Both the position numbers and the translations under genes were made by a program. The notes below the pieces were generated by a model. That model was not told the origin of the DNA. It did not search any database and saw only the letters and a program-made list of their open reading frames with translations. From positions 21,231 to 85,230 of the forward strand of contig JBDTVG010000136.1 of the NCBI GenBank assembly GCA_040007395.1: a stretch of 64,000 bases of DNA, read 5' to 3'. Shown here piece after piece: positions 1-8,555 of the stretch (within the stretch, counting starts at the first letter, position 1; each line of letters opens with the position of its first letter). Source of the DNA: DATGFK01 sp040007395 (lineage in GTDB: Bacteria > Chloroflexota > Anaerolineae > Aggregatilineales > UBA2796).

Positions 1-104
1 TCCTTTTGCCATCGTTCGACTCCTGAAACTGCATAAGAATGGAAATCTAAGTTGGTTCGGATTGTACAAATTTCACGCTGTCAAGCCAAACTTTAACCGA
101 AATA

Positions 105-665
105 TTAGCTGCGAATCGTGGTACGTGCTGCTCGCCGCATGATAATTCCCTGACGCACATGATCAATTTCATGACCCAACAGCAGCAAAATCCATGTCGG
201 ATAATTTACTTTGCCAAATAGCGTAGAGTCACGAATAGCTTCCAGTTTGTGAGTAGACTGTGTTTTTTCAATCGCCACTTTGATCAGTGCTGTCGCGTTG
301 TTCAACTGCTCACGCAGTACGTCGGCAGGCAGATTGGCCTTAGCACCTTCGCCGAACCCCTGCGCGGCTTCGAGCAGATGCGGCAGTTCACTGGTAGTGA
401 TGTCAAGGAGTTGGTTGTAGTAGAAATTCTGCGAATAGATCAAATGTGTCACCATTTCACTGATTGACCACATCGGTTCTCTGGGAATGATATAAGCAAC
501 TTGAGCATCGGTCAGCCCAACCAATGTTTTTTGCATAACCTCGCGGGTTCGATGAAATGAAGCGATGAATTCGTCCAAGGGGTATTTCGTTGAGGCTTCG
601 AGCCAAGTTATCTTGCCAGAAAACGCTTCCAACAAAAGCTGGTTAAGTGCATGAGTTTCGATCAT
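105..665 (-). CDS. DinB-like four-helix-bundle protein
   Basis: The protein reads as a DinB/YfiT-type four-helix bundle, a family of putative metal-dependent transferases or hydrolases. The family's spaced metal-binding histidines appear as 'MVTHLIYS' in the middle and 'LGHEIDHVRQ' near the C-terminus. I chose the ATG at 665, giving 186 residues, because a GAGG lies five bases upstream. An upstream in-frame start at 725 would add 20 residues with no such site. The gene stands alone and the region 1-104 below it shows nothing recognisable. The thiol or substrate it acts on cannot be told from sequence. The fold assignment is fairly secure; the function is not. Confidence 0.75.
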   Translation of the reverse strand: MIETHALNQLLLEAFSGKITWLEASTKYPLDEFIASFHRTREVMQKTLVGLTDAQVAYIIPREPMWSISEMVTHLIYSQNFYYNQLLDITTSELPHLLEAAQGFGEGAKANLPADVLREQLNNATALIKVAIEKTQSTHKLEAIRDSTLFGKVNYPTWILLLLGHEIDHVRQGIIMRRAARTTIRS

Positions 666-843
666 AAGATCCTCAATAAGTATATCGTTATCTATTACAG
701 ATACAAGAAAACAAAATATCTTCACTCAACTTATGAGCAAAGTGAACACAATACCGATGCGATTACTGGATCCAGTGAAGATTATAGTGCAAATAAGGGA
801 TCTAAAACCACTGCATTCAGCCCTGTTACAAGTTTGGGAACCG

Positions 844-1209
844 TCAGGTCGTGAGTTCGTCGGCAAGCCCCACCAGTTGCGCGATGGTGACTGGCTTGAC
901 CAAAAAACGGCTCACGTTTTTGTCGGCAACGCGGGCGCGATACTGCTCATTCGCAGTGACAACAACAATCCGAGTTTCATCAAAGCGTGAGTCGTTCCGC
1001 ATATAGTTGATGACACGGGTGCCGGGGGCATCGGGCATCCCCATATCGACAAACACCAAGGCCGGGGTGAAGTCTGGCGCTTCCAGCAGATCCATTGCCT
1101 GAGCGCTGTTGTGCGCTTCGATCACATCATAACCGCTTTGGCTGAGTGCAGTGTGATATAAGAAAAGGAGATCGGTATCGTCTTCGACAACTAGTACAGT
1201 CGGCATCAT
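844..1209 (-). CDS. Single-domain response regulator (CheY-like receiver)
   Basis: This is a complete stand-alone receiver domain of 121 residues. All the canonical residues are visible: the acidic pair in 'VVEDD' (D10, D11), the phospho-acceptor D55 in 'FVDMGMPD', T85 in 'VVVTAN' and K105 in 'FLVKP'. No output domain is attached, so it should work by protein-protein contact in a phosphorelay. No histidine kinase is next to it, so its partner is elsewhere. The start is an ATGATG doublet with an AGGA about six bases upstream. The assignment as a functional receiver is firm; the pathway is unknown. Confidence 0.9.
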   Translation of the reverse strand: MMPTVLVVEDDTDLLFLYHTALSQSGYDVIEAHNSAQAMDLLEAPDFTPALVFVDMGMPDAPGTRVINYMRNDSRFDETRIVVVTANEQYRARVADKNVSRFLVKPVTIAQLVGLADELTT

Positions 1210-1755
1210 TTCTATCCTGATAATCTAGTGTTGCCTCGCAACCAGCCCATGTTAAAAACTATTGTCAACGATCAGTATAAAGCAAGTATCTTAATCTTGC
1301 TAACGCGATCAAGGCAGAGTCTATGAAAAAAACATAAATAATGCTCATGGTAGGAAAACCACTATACGGCACGATAAGCAGGCTTGAAATTGTTATCTTG
1401 CACAGAGGACAAGGGGATTCACCGATGCGATGACTGCGGCGTATACCGCTACATATGACGAATGGAGATTGTGGCATATATGCCTGATTCTCGCAGTTCA
1501 CTGTGGAAGTATACGATTATCTCGATCAAGGCAGTTATTGACTGGATAGAATTCTCAGGCATGAAGGAATTGAACCAATACCTTGTCTCACAAAAGTATT
1601 CGTGTTTGTCGTAGCAATTCGTCTCACCCGCATCTAAGTGCGATTTCGAGTCGCTTGCGTTAAAATCGCTCTATACTTTGCAGCTTAAAGTGTACTATCT
1701 ATTTTTAGCAGTCAATGACCGTATAAATTTATTGTGAGCGAGCACCCAAATTTTT
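1210..1755. other. Intergenic region upstream of lutA, no gene recognised
   Basis: About 545 bases separate the receiver gene and lutA, which are transcribed divergently. A 78-codon minus-strand open frame lies at 1265-1501, but its product has no recognisable motif and no good ribosome binding site, so I do not call it. The promoter of the lut operon must lie here. I see no clear -35/-10 pair or operator. There is also no Shine-Dalgarno sequence directly before the lutA ATG. Confidence 0.5.
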
Positions 1756-2532
1756 ATGACCGAAACTATCCACCCGCCCGTGAAAGGCAAACGTGTTTCG
1801 CTATTCGTGACGTGTATCGTCGATATGATCTACCCCGGCACGGGGCTATCGACTCTGGAGGTGCTAGAACGGCTCGGTGTCACCGTTGACTTCCCCGAAG
1901 CACAGACTTGCTGCGGGCAAATGGGCTTTAACGCGGGCTATCGCGCTGATGCCAAAGATGTCGCCAAGCACTTTATCACCACTTTCAAGGATGCTGAAGT
2001 AATAGTTGCGCCGTCTGGATCATGTGTTTCGATGGTTAGGCACTTCTACCCAGAACTGTTCGCAGACGATCCAGAGTGGCATGAACGAATGGAACACATT
2101 GTTAGTATCACATGGGAATTGACCGAATTTATTGTCGATGGGTTAGGCATTACCGATGTTGGCACGGTGCTGGATCGCCCGGTAACAGTGGCAATGCACG
2201 ATGCGTGTCACGGCTTGCGGAGCTTGAATCTGAACCACCAGCCTCGCGCCCTGTTGGAGAACGTAAAACAGCTTGAATTTGTCGAGTTACCCGGTGCAAA
2301 CCAATGCTGCGGTTTTGGCGGCTTGTTCGCCATTAAAATGCCGGACATTAGCGGTGCGATGCTCAACGATAAAATTAAAGCCATCGACTCAACAGAGGCT
2401 GACATGATCGTGACCTGCGACGCAAGCTGCTTGACTCAAATCAACGGCGGGTTAAGTCGCAAGGGCAGCCCGAAGCGTACCGTTCACATCGCCGATGTAC
2501 TCGCCGGACGGATTGATCCTGATGGAAAATAG
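1756..2532 (+). CDS. lutA: Lactate utilization protein A (CCG-domain Fe-S oxidoreductase)
   Basis: LutA is one of three subunits of the iron-sulfur L-lactate oxidation complex (LutABC/LldEFG) that turns lactate into pyruvate. The 258-residue product has the two cysteine-rich CCG domains of the family: 'FVTC' (C20), the CCG at C52-C53 and C90 in the first half, then C151, the CCG at C184-C185 and 'CDASC' near 225 in the second. The size is normal for LutA. It overlaps lutB by 11 bases and lutB overlaps lutC, a translationally coupled lutABC order. No LutP permease or LutR regulator is adjacent. The gene ends in TAG, which shows that TAG is used as stop here. Confidence 0.93.
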   Translation: MTETIHPPVKGKRVSLFVTCIVDMIYPGTGLSTLEVLERLGVTVDFPEAQTCCGQMGFNAGYRADAKDVAKHFITTFKDAEVIVAPSGSCVSMVRHFYPELFADDPEWHERMEHIVSITWELTEFIVDGLGITDVGTVLDRPVTVAMHDACHGLRSLNLNHQPRALLENVKQLEFVELPGANQCCGFGGLFAIKMPDISGAMLNDKIKAIDSTEADMIVTCDASCLTQINGGLSRKGSPKRTVHIADVLAGRIDPDGK

Positions 2533-4015
2533 CGTAATTCACGACGAAACTCACCCGAATAAGGCCAACGGGTTTATCCAGAGTGCGACGATTGCCATTC
2601 AGGATATTACCCTGCAAACTGCGTTAGATCGCGGCACAACTCGCGCCGTCAACAATCGAGTCACCGCAATGGCGGAAACTACCGACGCGGCGGCACTGCG
2701 CCAGCAAGGCCGTGCCGCACGATTGCGGGCATTGCGCCGTCTGCCGGATCTGCTGGAACAGCTTGAGGAAAAGCTCACCGCACGGGGCATCACCGTCCTG
2801 TGGGCAACCGATGGCGACGAATGCAACGCGCATGTGGTGGATATTGCCCGCAAGCACAATGTCCACAAGATCGCCAAGGGCAAAAGCATGGCAACCGAGG
2901 AAACCAAGCTCAACCATGCACTTGAAGCGGCGGGTCTGGAAGTGATCGAGACGGATCTCGGTGAGTTCATCATCCAGATAGCTCATGAGACTCCCAGCCA
3001 TATCGTTTTCCCGATCCTGCATAAGACTAAAGAGCAGGTGCGCGATCTGTTTGCCGAGCATCTGCACATGGTTCCGAGCGACGATCCACAGGCACTGACG
3101 GCGGCGGCGCGAGTCTATATGCGTCACCAGTTTATCGAAGCGGATATGGGTATCACCGGAGCGAATTTTGCCATTGCCGAAACGGGCAATCTGGCGATTG
3201 TGACCAACGAGGGCAACGGGCGGATGTGTTCGTCGCTGCCGCGTGTCCATGTGGCAGTGGTCGGGATTGAGAAGGTCATCGAGACAGTGGACGATTTCGG
3301 GACGCTGGTACAACTGCTGACGCGCAGTGCTACCGGGCAACGCCTGACGACTTATGTGCATTTGATGGGTGGTCCGGCACGTCCTGAAGATCCTGATGGG
3401 CCAGAAGCGATGTATGTGATCCTGCTCGACAATGGGCGCAGCCACATCCATTCGACTGAATATGCCGAGGCGCTGGCTTGTATTCGTTGTGGCGCGTGCC
3501 TGAATACCTGTCCAGTCTATCAAAATGTCGGTGGTCACGCTTACGGGTGGGTCTACCCCGGCCCAATTGGTGCTATCGTGACTCCTCTCATGACCGGGAT
3601 TCATAATGCTGCGCCGCTGCCCTTCGCCAGCAGTCTATGCGGATCGTGCAAGAGCGCTTGCCCGGTAGACATCGACATCCCCGATATGCTGCTCAAACTG
3701 CGCGGGGATCTGGTCAAAGACGGCGACACCGATCCAATCATGACGGCAGGGATCAAAGGTTGGGCAATGGCGATGCAGTCACCACTGATCTATTCGATGA
3801 GTGGCGCGGCGGCACGACTGGTCACGCGCTCGATGGCGGGCAAGGATGGCACGTTGCATCGTTTGCCGGGAATGCTCGGCAACTGGACGAAGAATCGCGA
3901 CTTCCCGCCCTTCGCACCTAAATCCTTCCACCAATTGTATCAGGAGCGTCAGAAAGCGAAGCAAGCGAACACAGGTCACTCAGAGAAAGATGCGGCACAC
4001 CATGAGCAGTCGTGA
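2522..4015 (+). CDS. lutB: Lactate utilization protein B (LUD domain, 2x[4Fe-4S])
   Basis: LutB is the electron-transferring subunit of the lactate oxidation complex. An N-terminal LUD domain fills roughly residues 40-290. It is followed by two ferredoxin-like clusters: C320/C323/C326 with C330 ('CIRCGACLNTCP') and C373/C376/C380 ('CGSCKSACP'). The ATG at 2522 lies inside the 3' end of lutA and gives 497 residues, close to the family length. An in-frame start at 2495 would push further into lutA and is less likely. The C-terminal tail after about 440 is variable in the family. It ends 14 bases inside lutC, so the three genes form one operon. Confidence 0.93.
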   Translation: MENSVIHDETHPNKANGFIQSATIAIQDITLQTALDRGTTRAVNNRVTAMAETTDAAALRQQGRAARLRALRRLPDLLEQLEEKLTARGITVLWATDGDECNAHVVDIARKHNVHKIAKGKSMATEETKLNHALEAAGLEVIETDLGEFIIQIAHETPSHIVFPILHKTKEQVRDLFAEHLHMVPSDDPQALTAAARVYMRHQFIEADMGITGANFAIAETGNLAIVTNEGNGRMCSSLPRVHVAVVGIEKVIETVDDFGTLVQLLTRSATGQRLTTYVHLMGGPARPEDPDGPEAMYVILLDNGRSHIHSTEYAEALACIRCGACLNTCPVYQNVGGHAYGWVYPGPIGAIVTPLMTGIHNAAPLPFASSLCGSCKSACPVDIDIPDMLLKLRGDLVKDGDTDPIMTAGIKGWAMAMQSPLIYSMSGAAARLVTRSMAGKDGTLHRLPGMLGNWTKNRDFPPFAPKSFHQLYQERQKAKQANTGHSEKDAAHHEQS

Positions 4016-4655
4016 TAAGATTCTTCAAGCGCTGCGGGCGAACCGTTCCCCCTTCGATGATGTGACTCCACGCCCAGCGGCCTATTTGCCCGTGACACAA
4101 TTTACCGAGAAGGATCTGCTAGCTCGTTTTACGGCAGAACTCGAACGGCTCACCGGCAAAGTCCACGACACGCCTGACCACGAACGCGCGATTCAGATCG
4201 TTTTGGATTTAATTGGCACTGATAAAACCGTGCTCGGCTGGGAAGACCTACCCTTGCCGGGATTGCCGGAAGCATTAGCCGCGCAGAACATTCAAACCGT
4301 GATTCCCCACGCCCGCCACGCTGACCGCGCCGCAACATTGGCAAACGCCGAACCGATCCGTGTGGGGATTACGGGAGCCGATGCTGCCTTTGCCACGACT
4401 GGAACATTAGTGCTGGTGACTCGTGAGCATCAAGGCCGTGTGCCATCGATGCTGCCACCTGTACATGTAGCGTTGCTAGCCCGCCAACGGTTGTTCACGC
4501 GCATGGAAGATTGGCTCACTACCGAAGGACGCGCTGCACTGCTAGCCTCGAACAGTATCTCATTTGTCAGTGGGCCAAGTCGTACCAGCGATATTGAGAT
4601 GCAGTCTATTTTGGGCGTACATGGCCCCGGCATCGTGCATGTCGTAGTGTTCTAA
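4002..4655 (+). CDS. lutC: Lactate utilization protein C (LUD domain)
   Basis: This is the third subunit of the lactate oxidation complex, a single LUD domain of 217 residues. The stretch 'ITGADAAFATTGTLVL' and the C-terminal 'GPSRTSDIEMQSILGVHGPG' are the conserved signatures of LutC. The same frame is open back to 3801, but those codons are a shadow of lutB. The ATG at 4002, which overlaps the lutB end by 14 bases, gives the usual length and N-terminus (MSSRDKILQALR). The downstream neighbour is a decayed gene on the opposite strand, so the operon ends here. Confidence 0.93.
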   Translation: MSSRDKILQALRANRSPFDDVTPRPAAYLPVTQFTEKDLLARFTAELERLTGKVHDTPDHERAIQIVLDLIGTDKTVLGWEDLPLPGLPEALAAQNIQTVIPHARHADRAATLANAEPIRVGITGADAAFATTGTLVLVTREHQGRVPSMLPPVHVALLARQRLFTRMEDWLTTEGRAALLASNSISFVSGPSRTSDIEMQSILGVHGPGIVHVVVF

Positions 4656-4676
4656 AATTGGGTAACAGTAACCTAG

Positions 4677-4904
4677 TCACCCGACACCTACCAGCCGCAG
4701 GGATGAAAGATAGTTTAACGCAGCTTGCGATGGTCGAATCGCTTCGGTATGGTTTAAGATAATGAATACAAGCCCTTGATGCCGATCAATCAACGTGGCA
4801 CAGTCGATAAAGGATTGTTCAAGCTCCTGAACATTCCAGTCTCCGTAAATATCCCAATGAACAACCCGTCTATCATTGCCATCCTATGTCAACTTGATAG
4901 TCAT
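4677..4904 (-). pseudogene. Decayed STAS-like small gene with an in-frame TAG
   Basis: Read on the minus strand from the ATG at 4904, the frame begins MTIKLT, meets TAG at codon 7, then continues as DGNDRRVVHWDIYGDWN and runs to a TGA at 4677. The sequence resembles small STAS-like proteins (about 120 residues) that I associate with Chloroflexota, which begin 'MTIKLTWD' and have a 'hhFIFN' strand near residue 50. A GGAG lies about eight bases before the ATG. Besides the nonsense codon, the frame stops around residue 75, just before lutC, so the C-terminal half is also missing. The flanking 4905-5135 shows nothing further. The family call is from memory and moderately sure. Confidence 0.55.
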
Positions 4905-5135
4905 CCCTAACTCCCGTCCAATACTTTACACTTCAACTGTAACATATTGTTTCTCAATGATAACCTTATCATCAGTTAATGAATCTGGTTAAAATGAAAT
5001 AGTACCATTCGGTAACAAGGATGCCAGTAAAATCTGGGCAAACATTTTAGGTAGGCTACAGTAGCGGTCGCGCTATGGAGTGAGGATGGTTAGCGCCAAA
5101 CTGATTTGATGCGTTTATCCGATTTGTGGGGTCTG

Positions 5136-5921
5136 TTAAGAAGAAGCTGATACCAATGTCAGCGAGATCTGACCCAGTACGATACTGGCAAAATTGAACG
5201 TCTGCGAGCCAGTGGCCCCCGTTGAGTCGCGGGCAACCTCGTTTAGGGTGCGAACCAGCAGCGCATGAGCCAGTTTGACCTGTCGTGTCGTCACGCCGAC
5301 ATTCAGCGGCGAAAGATCAGTCGGCTGGAATTCTAATGCGCCATTGTAGATTGCCAGTGTACCGACCAGCGTCATGGTCAACGGTTTGGCTCCTACTGGC
5401 GCGTTCTGGGGAACGATGGACAGCGTTAGCACCAATGCCCCATCCCCAACTGTGACCAGTGGCGCGGTTGTATAGCTCGCCAACGGTGCATCCTCGTAGG
5501 CACGGGCAAGGGCTGCATTCAGCTGTGCCTCAGTAATGGTGAGAATAGTTGCGCCTGTGTCATTAGTGATAGCCGAAATTGGCGCTTGAGCGGTTTGCTC
5601 GGCGGGATTCGGCGGCGGCGTTGGTGGAACAGGCGAAGCAGGTTGGGTCGGGCGTACTGTTGGGTCGGGTGTCCAAGTCGGTGGCAGCGTTGGCAGGGCG
5701 AGTGTCGCCGCTAGGGTTGGTTTCGGCGTAAGCGTCGGCAGGATCACTGTTGGAATCAGCGTGGGCATCACAATCGGCACGTTGCTCCGACAGCCCGTCA
5801 GCATAATGGTTCCCGCGATGCAGCCTGCCCAGATCCACCCGATACGTCGGCTTCTTTTAGACAAAATCCCGTTGATTAGTGTATTCAGTGTATTTTTCAG
5901 AATGCTTGGCAGACGACTCAA
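5136..5921 (-). CDS. Exported lipoprotein with Thr/Pro-rich linker
   Basis: The 261-residue product starts with a basic stretch and a hydrophobic segment ending in a lipobox, LTGC with the lipidated cysteine at residue 44. A low-complexity Thr/Pro linker follows (about 50-110), typical of surface proteins in Chloroflexota. The C-terminal 150 residues form a compact, probably beta-rich domain ('AQLNAALARAYEDAPL...LVLTLSIVPQNA...'). It resembles small lipid- or hydrophobe-binding exported domains, but I cannot name a family. Its ATG overlaps the stop of the winged-helix gene upstream (ATGA, 5918-5921), so the two are translated together. Confidence 0.75.
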   Translation of the reverse strand: MSRLPSILKNTLNTLINGILSKRSRRIGWIWAGCIAGTIMLTGCRSNVPIVMPTLIPTVILPTLTPKPTLAATLALPTLPPTWTPDPTVRPTQPASPVPPTPPPNPAEQTAQAPISAITNDTGATILTITEAQLNAALARAYEDAPLASYTTAPLVTVGDGALVLTLSIVPQNAPVGAKPLTMTLVGTLAIYNGALEFQPTDLSPLNVGVTTRQVKLAHALLVRTLNEVARDSTGATGSQTFNFASIVLGQISLTLVSASS

Positions 5922-6628
5922 CGCGGTGGTTTGAGCCGTAAATCCATGCCGACAGCCCGCGAGGTTGTATCTTGCACGACTGATTCTGTCGCGATGCGTA
6001 CATCGAAGTACATACCCCCCAACGACTCCATACTATCAAATTCGGAGGCTTGGAACGCATCCACGCGGACACGGACTACTTTGCCCGGTTGGTCAGCCAA
6101 TAAGGTCACTTTGACCGGGGTAGCCGCCTTGTCCGGCGGAATGTCTAGCGAAAGATTGTTCGCTGTAAGAGTCCCCCCGACAGCGCTGATCTTTAATTCG
6201 ACGTGGACTGCACCGGACAGTTGTGTATTTTCTGGCGCTGGCGGGTTAACCCCGAAGTACAGGTCGGTAAGCTGGCGGGCGATCAGAGCACTGGGCATCA
6301 CGACAATCAAGCGGCGCAGTACGGTAAGCGTAGCTTTGTTTGATGCGGTATCCTCACTCGCAGCATTGGCATCAAAGTCGGCGATCTGCTGGGCAGCTCT
6401 CTCGCCATCGGTAGTCAATAGGTAAGCGTTATTGCTATCCATATGCAGATAGTCAAAGTTGACCAGCCGCCGCACCGCCTTACCGATGAGTCGAGCATTC
6501 AAGCCCGACCCCTCCTCAAGATCGTCCATACTAAGTGCGCCGGGAGTTTTTCCCATATAGCGCAGTAAATCTAGGGCTTCGGGAGGCAGTCTTTGAAGAT
6601 TAAAGGATAGCGGCATGGGTAATCTCAC
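5918..6628 (-). CDS. Winged-helix N-terminal protein of unknown function
   Basis: Residues about 12-80 ('LPPEALDLLRYMGKTPGALSMDDLEEGSGLN...IGKAVRRLVNFDYL') look like a winged-helix module: helices, a recognition-like helix, and a short wing. The remaining 150 residues look beta-rich ('VHVELKISAVGGTLTANNLSLDIPPDKAATPVKVTLLADQPG...') and are unlike a classical regulator effector domain. There is no membrane segment. It overlaps the lipoprotein gene downstream by four bases, so the pair probably works together, possibly in envelope-related regulation. I do not recognise the full-length family. Confidence 0.65.
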   Translation of the reverse strand: MRLPMPLSFNLQRLPPEALDLLRYMGKTPGALSMDDLEEGSGLNARLIGKAVRRLVNFDYLHMDSNNAYLLTTDGERAAQQIADFDANAASEDTASNKATLTVLRRLIVVMPSALIARQLTDLYFGVNPPAPENTQLSGAVHVELKISAVGGTLTANNLSLDIPPDKAATPVKVTLLADQPGKVVRVRVDAFQASEFDSMESLGGMYFDVRIATESVVQDTTSRAVGMDLRLKPPR

Positions 6629-6868
6629 TTGATAAGGCGTGACATGATAAAACAGAGATGCCTACCAGTTTACACGCCCCTGCAATTGAGACAAGTCATT
6701 CGCCAAAACCGCTGCCAGAACTGGAATTCCACCGCTTTTATCTCATCCTAGGAGCATGTTTCCCAAAATACAGGTCGCGTAGGCGGCGGCCCCTACACCA
6801 TGTGCCTTAAATGTAGGAGCAATGCCTGCCTCGCCCGCTTACCCTTGACTACCCTTGAAGCGGAACCA

Positions 6869-8536
6869 CTATAGATAATCGCGCAGCGGGCGACTACGAG
6901 TTGGGTGGCGCAGTTTACGGAGCGCCTTCGCCTCGATCTGGCGGATGCGTTCACGGGTCACGCCGAAGTGTTTGCCGACTTCCTCAAGGGTATGTTCCTG
7001 ACCGTCTTTGAGGCCGAAGCGCATTTCGAGGACTTCCCGTTCGCGCTCACTGAGCACCGCCAACGCGCCGCGTACCTGCTCCTTGAGCAGTTGGCGAGCC
7101 GCTGCGTCCACCGGGCCAAGCACTTTATCGTCTTCGATAAAGTCGCCCAACAAGCTGGAGTCTTCCTGACCGACAGGCATTTCCAGCGACATTGGCTCTT
7201 GCGAGATTCGCATGATCTTGCGGACTTTGTTGGCAGCACGGCGCAGCTTGCGCGCCATCACCGGGTCAAGCCGTCCGCCTTCGCTTTCCACAGCGCGGAC
7301 TAGCTTGGTTTCTTCGGGAGTCAAGAACTCCATCTCCACCGCGATCTGGTCGGTGGTGGGTTCAGCGCCAAGTTTTTGCACCAGTTCGCGCTGGATACGC
7401 ATCAGGCGATTGATAGTTTCTACCATATGTACCGGTATACGGATCGTGCGGGCTTGATCCGCGATGGCGCGGCTGATGGCCTGCCGAATCCACCATGTTG
7501 CATAGGTGCTGAACTTATAGCCCTTCGTATGGTCGAACTTTTCTACGGCACGTAACAGGCCGATATTGCCTTCCTGAATCAGATCCAAAAAGCTGATACC
7601 GCGCATCATATAGCGCTTGGCGACACTGACTACCAGTCGCAGATTGGCGCGGGTCAGTGCTTCGGCGGCCTGATTCGCCCGCAGCCGTGTTTCGAGAAAC
7701 TCATCGTCGATGATTGCTTCGTACTCGTCAGGCCGTTCGGCGAGCCACGACTGAAACGTTTCCAGTGCAGGCAGTTCGTGCTTGTGATCAACATACTCAC
7801 TAATCCGTTCTTGCAAGACAAGCGGCATCAGGTACAGCGCTTGGAACACCTCGAAGAAACTACGAGCCAGCGCCGTCCAGTTTTCGTCGCGCCCCCACTC
7901 ACCATGCTCAAGATAAGTGCGAATATACGAGGTCGAGTCAAAGTTCCAGTTGCGACGCAACCCTTCTACCTCGCGTACTAGAATCGATAGATCCGGCAGA
8001 TCGATCCGATAGCTGCTCGCACGAGTCGTGACTTCGCTCCAGAAGTGCAGCAAATGATCATAGAGGATCATCAGCGTATCGATGTTGCTGGTTATTTGCT
8101 CTTTCTCGGCAGTGTCGAGCACCTGATCGAGCAAGGTAACGGCAGCCATCTGCGATGAAAGCCATGTTTCGCGGTTGGGGTCGAGTAGTTGGACTTGCCC
8201 GATTTCCTTGAGGTACATCCTGACCGGATCATCGGCAAGGTTGCTGGTGTCGAGACGGCTTTCATCGAACGACTCTTCTTCGGCTTCTTCGAGATCCTCA
8301 TCTTCCGACTCAAGCGAGAAGCTCGTTGCATCTCCGTCTGAGAGTTGGATGCCCATCTCCTCAAGCTGTTCGTACATGCTTTGCGGTTCGTCGCTGTCAT
8401 CGAACAGTTCGATCACATCCGATTCATCCGGCTGTGGTTCGTTCTGAGTAGAATTCTGATTGGAATGAGGCATATTTTCCGCTGAGTCCTCGCGGGTCTT
8501 TTTGATAGGACGTTTTGCCATAAGGTTTCTGGGCAT
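6869..8536 (-). CDS. rpoD: Primary RNA polymerase sigma factor (sigma-70)
   Basis: This is the housekeeping sigma factor that directs RNA polymerase to promoters. A long acidic, Ser/Glu-rich N-terminus (to about residue 95) is followed by region 1.2 ('DDPVRMYLKEIGQVQLL'), a non-conserved insertion, and region 2 ('RLVVSVAKRYMMRGISFLDL' through 'YATWWIRQAISRAI'). Region 3 and then region 4 follow, the latter with the helix-turn-helix 'TLEEVGKHFGVTRERIRQIE'; the protein ends 'RPLRDYL'. At 555 residues it is the length of a primary sigma. It lies 19 bases downstream of dnaG on the same strand, the well-known dnaG-rpoD pairing. Start at 8536 has AAGGAA upstream; 8521 (MAKRP) is an alternative. Confidence 0.96.
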   Translation of the reverse strand: MPRNLMAKRPIKKTREDSAENMPHSNQNSTQNEPQPDESDVIELFDDSDEPQSMYEQLEEMGIQLSDGDATSFSLESEDEDLEEAEEESFDESRLDTSNLADDPVRMYLKEIGQVQLLDPNRETWLSSQMAAVTLLDQVLDTAEKEQITSNIDTLMILYDHLLHFWSEVTTRASSYRIDLPDLSILVREVEGLRRNWNFDSTSYIRTYLEHGEWGRDENWTALARSFFEVFQALYLMPLVLQERISEYVDHKHELPALETFQSWLAERPDEYEAIIDDEFLETRLRANQAAEALTRANLRLVVSVAKRYMMRGISFLDLIQEGNIGLLRAVEKFDHTKGYKFSTYATWWIRQAISRAIADQARTIRIPVHMVETINRLMRIQRELVQKLGAEPTTDQIAVEMEFLTPEETKLVRAVESEGGRLDPVMARKLRRAANKVRKIMRISQEPMSLEMPVGQEDSSLLGDFIEDDKVLGPVDAAARQLLKEQVRGALAVLSEREREVLEMRFGLKDGQEHTLEEVGKHFGVTRERIRQIEAKALRKLRHPTRSRPLRDYL

Positions 8537-8555
8537 GGCCCGCTTCTTTCCTTAC

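Noticed and set aside
1265..1501. 78-codon minus-strand frame upstream of lutA
   Set aside because: No motif, no ribosome binding site and low-quality composition; may be chance in a non-coding region.
2624..3604. 326-codon minus-strand open frame opposite lutB
   Set aside because: It is antisense to a well-supported gene, its product has no motif, and it arises from codon bias of lutB.
4884..4886. TAG in the STAS-like gene as possible recoded codon
   Set aside because: lutA and other genes here terminate with TAG, and the same gene is also truncated at its 3' end, so decay is simpler.
5931..6425. 164-codon plus-strand frame
   Set aside because: It is the reverse shadow of the winged-helix gene, with Ser/Arg-rich composition and no ribosome site.
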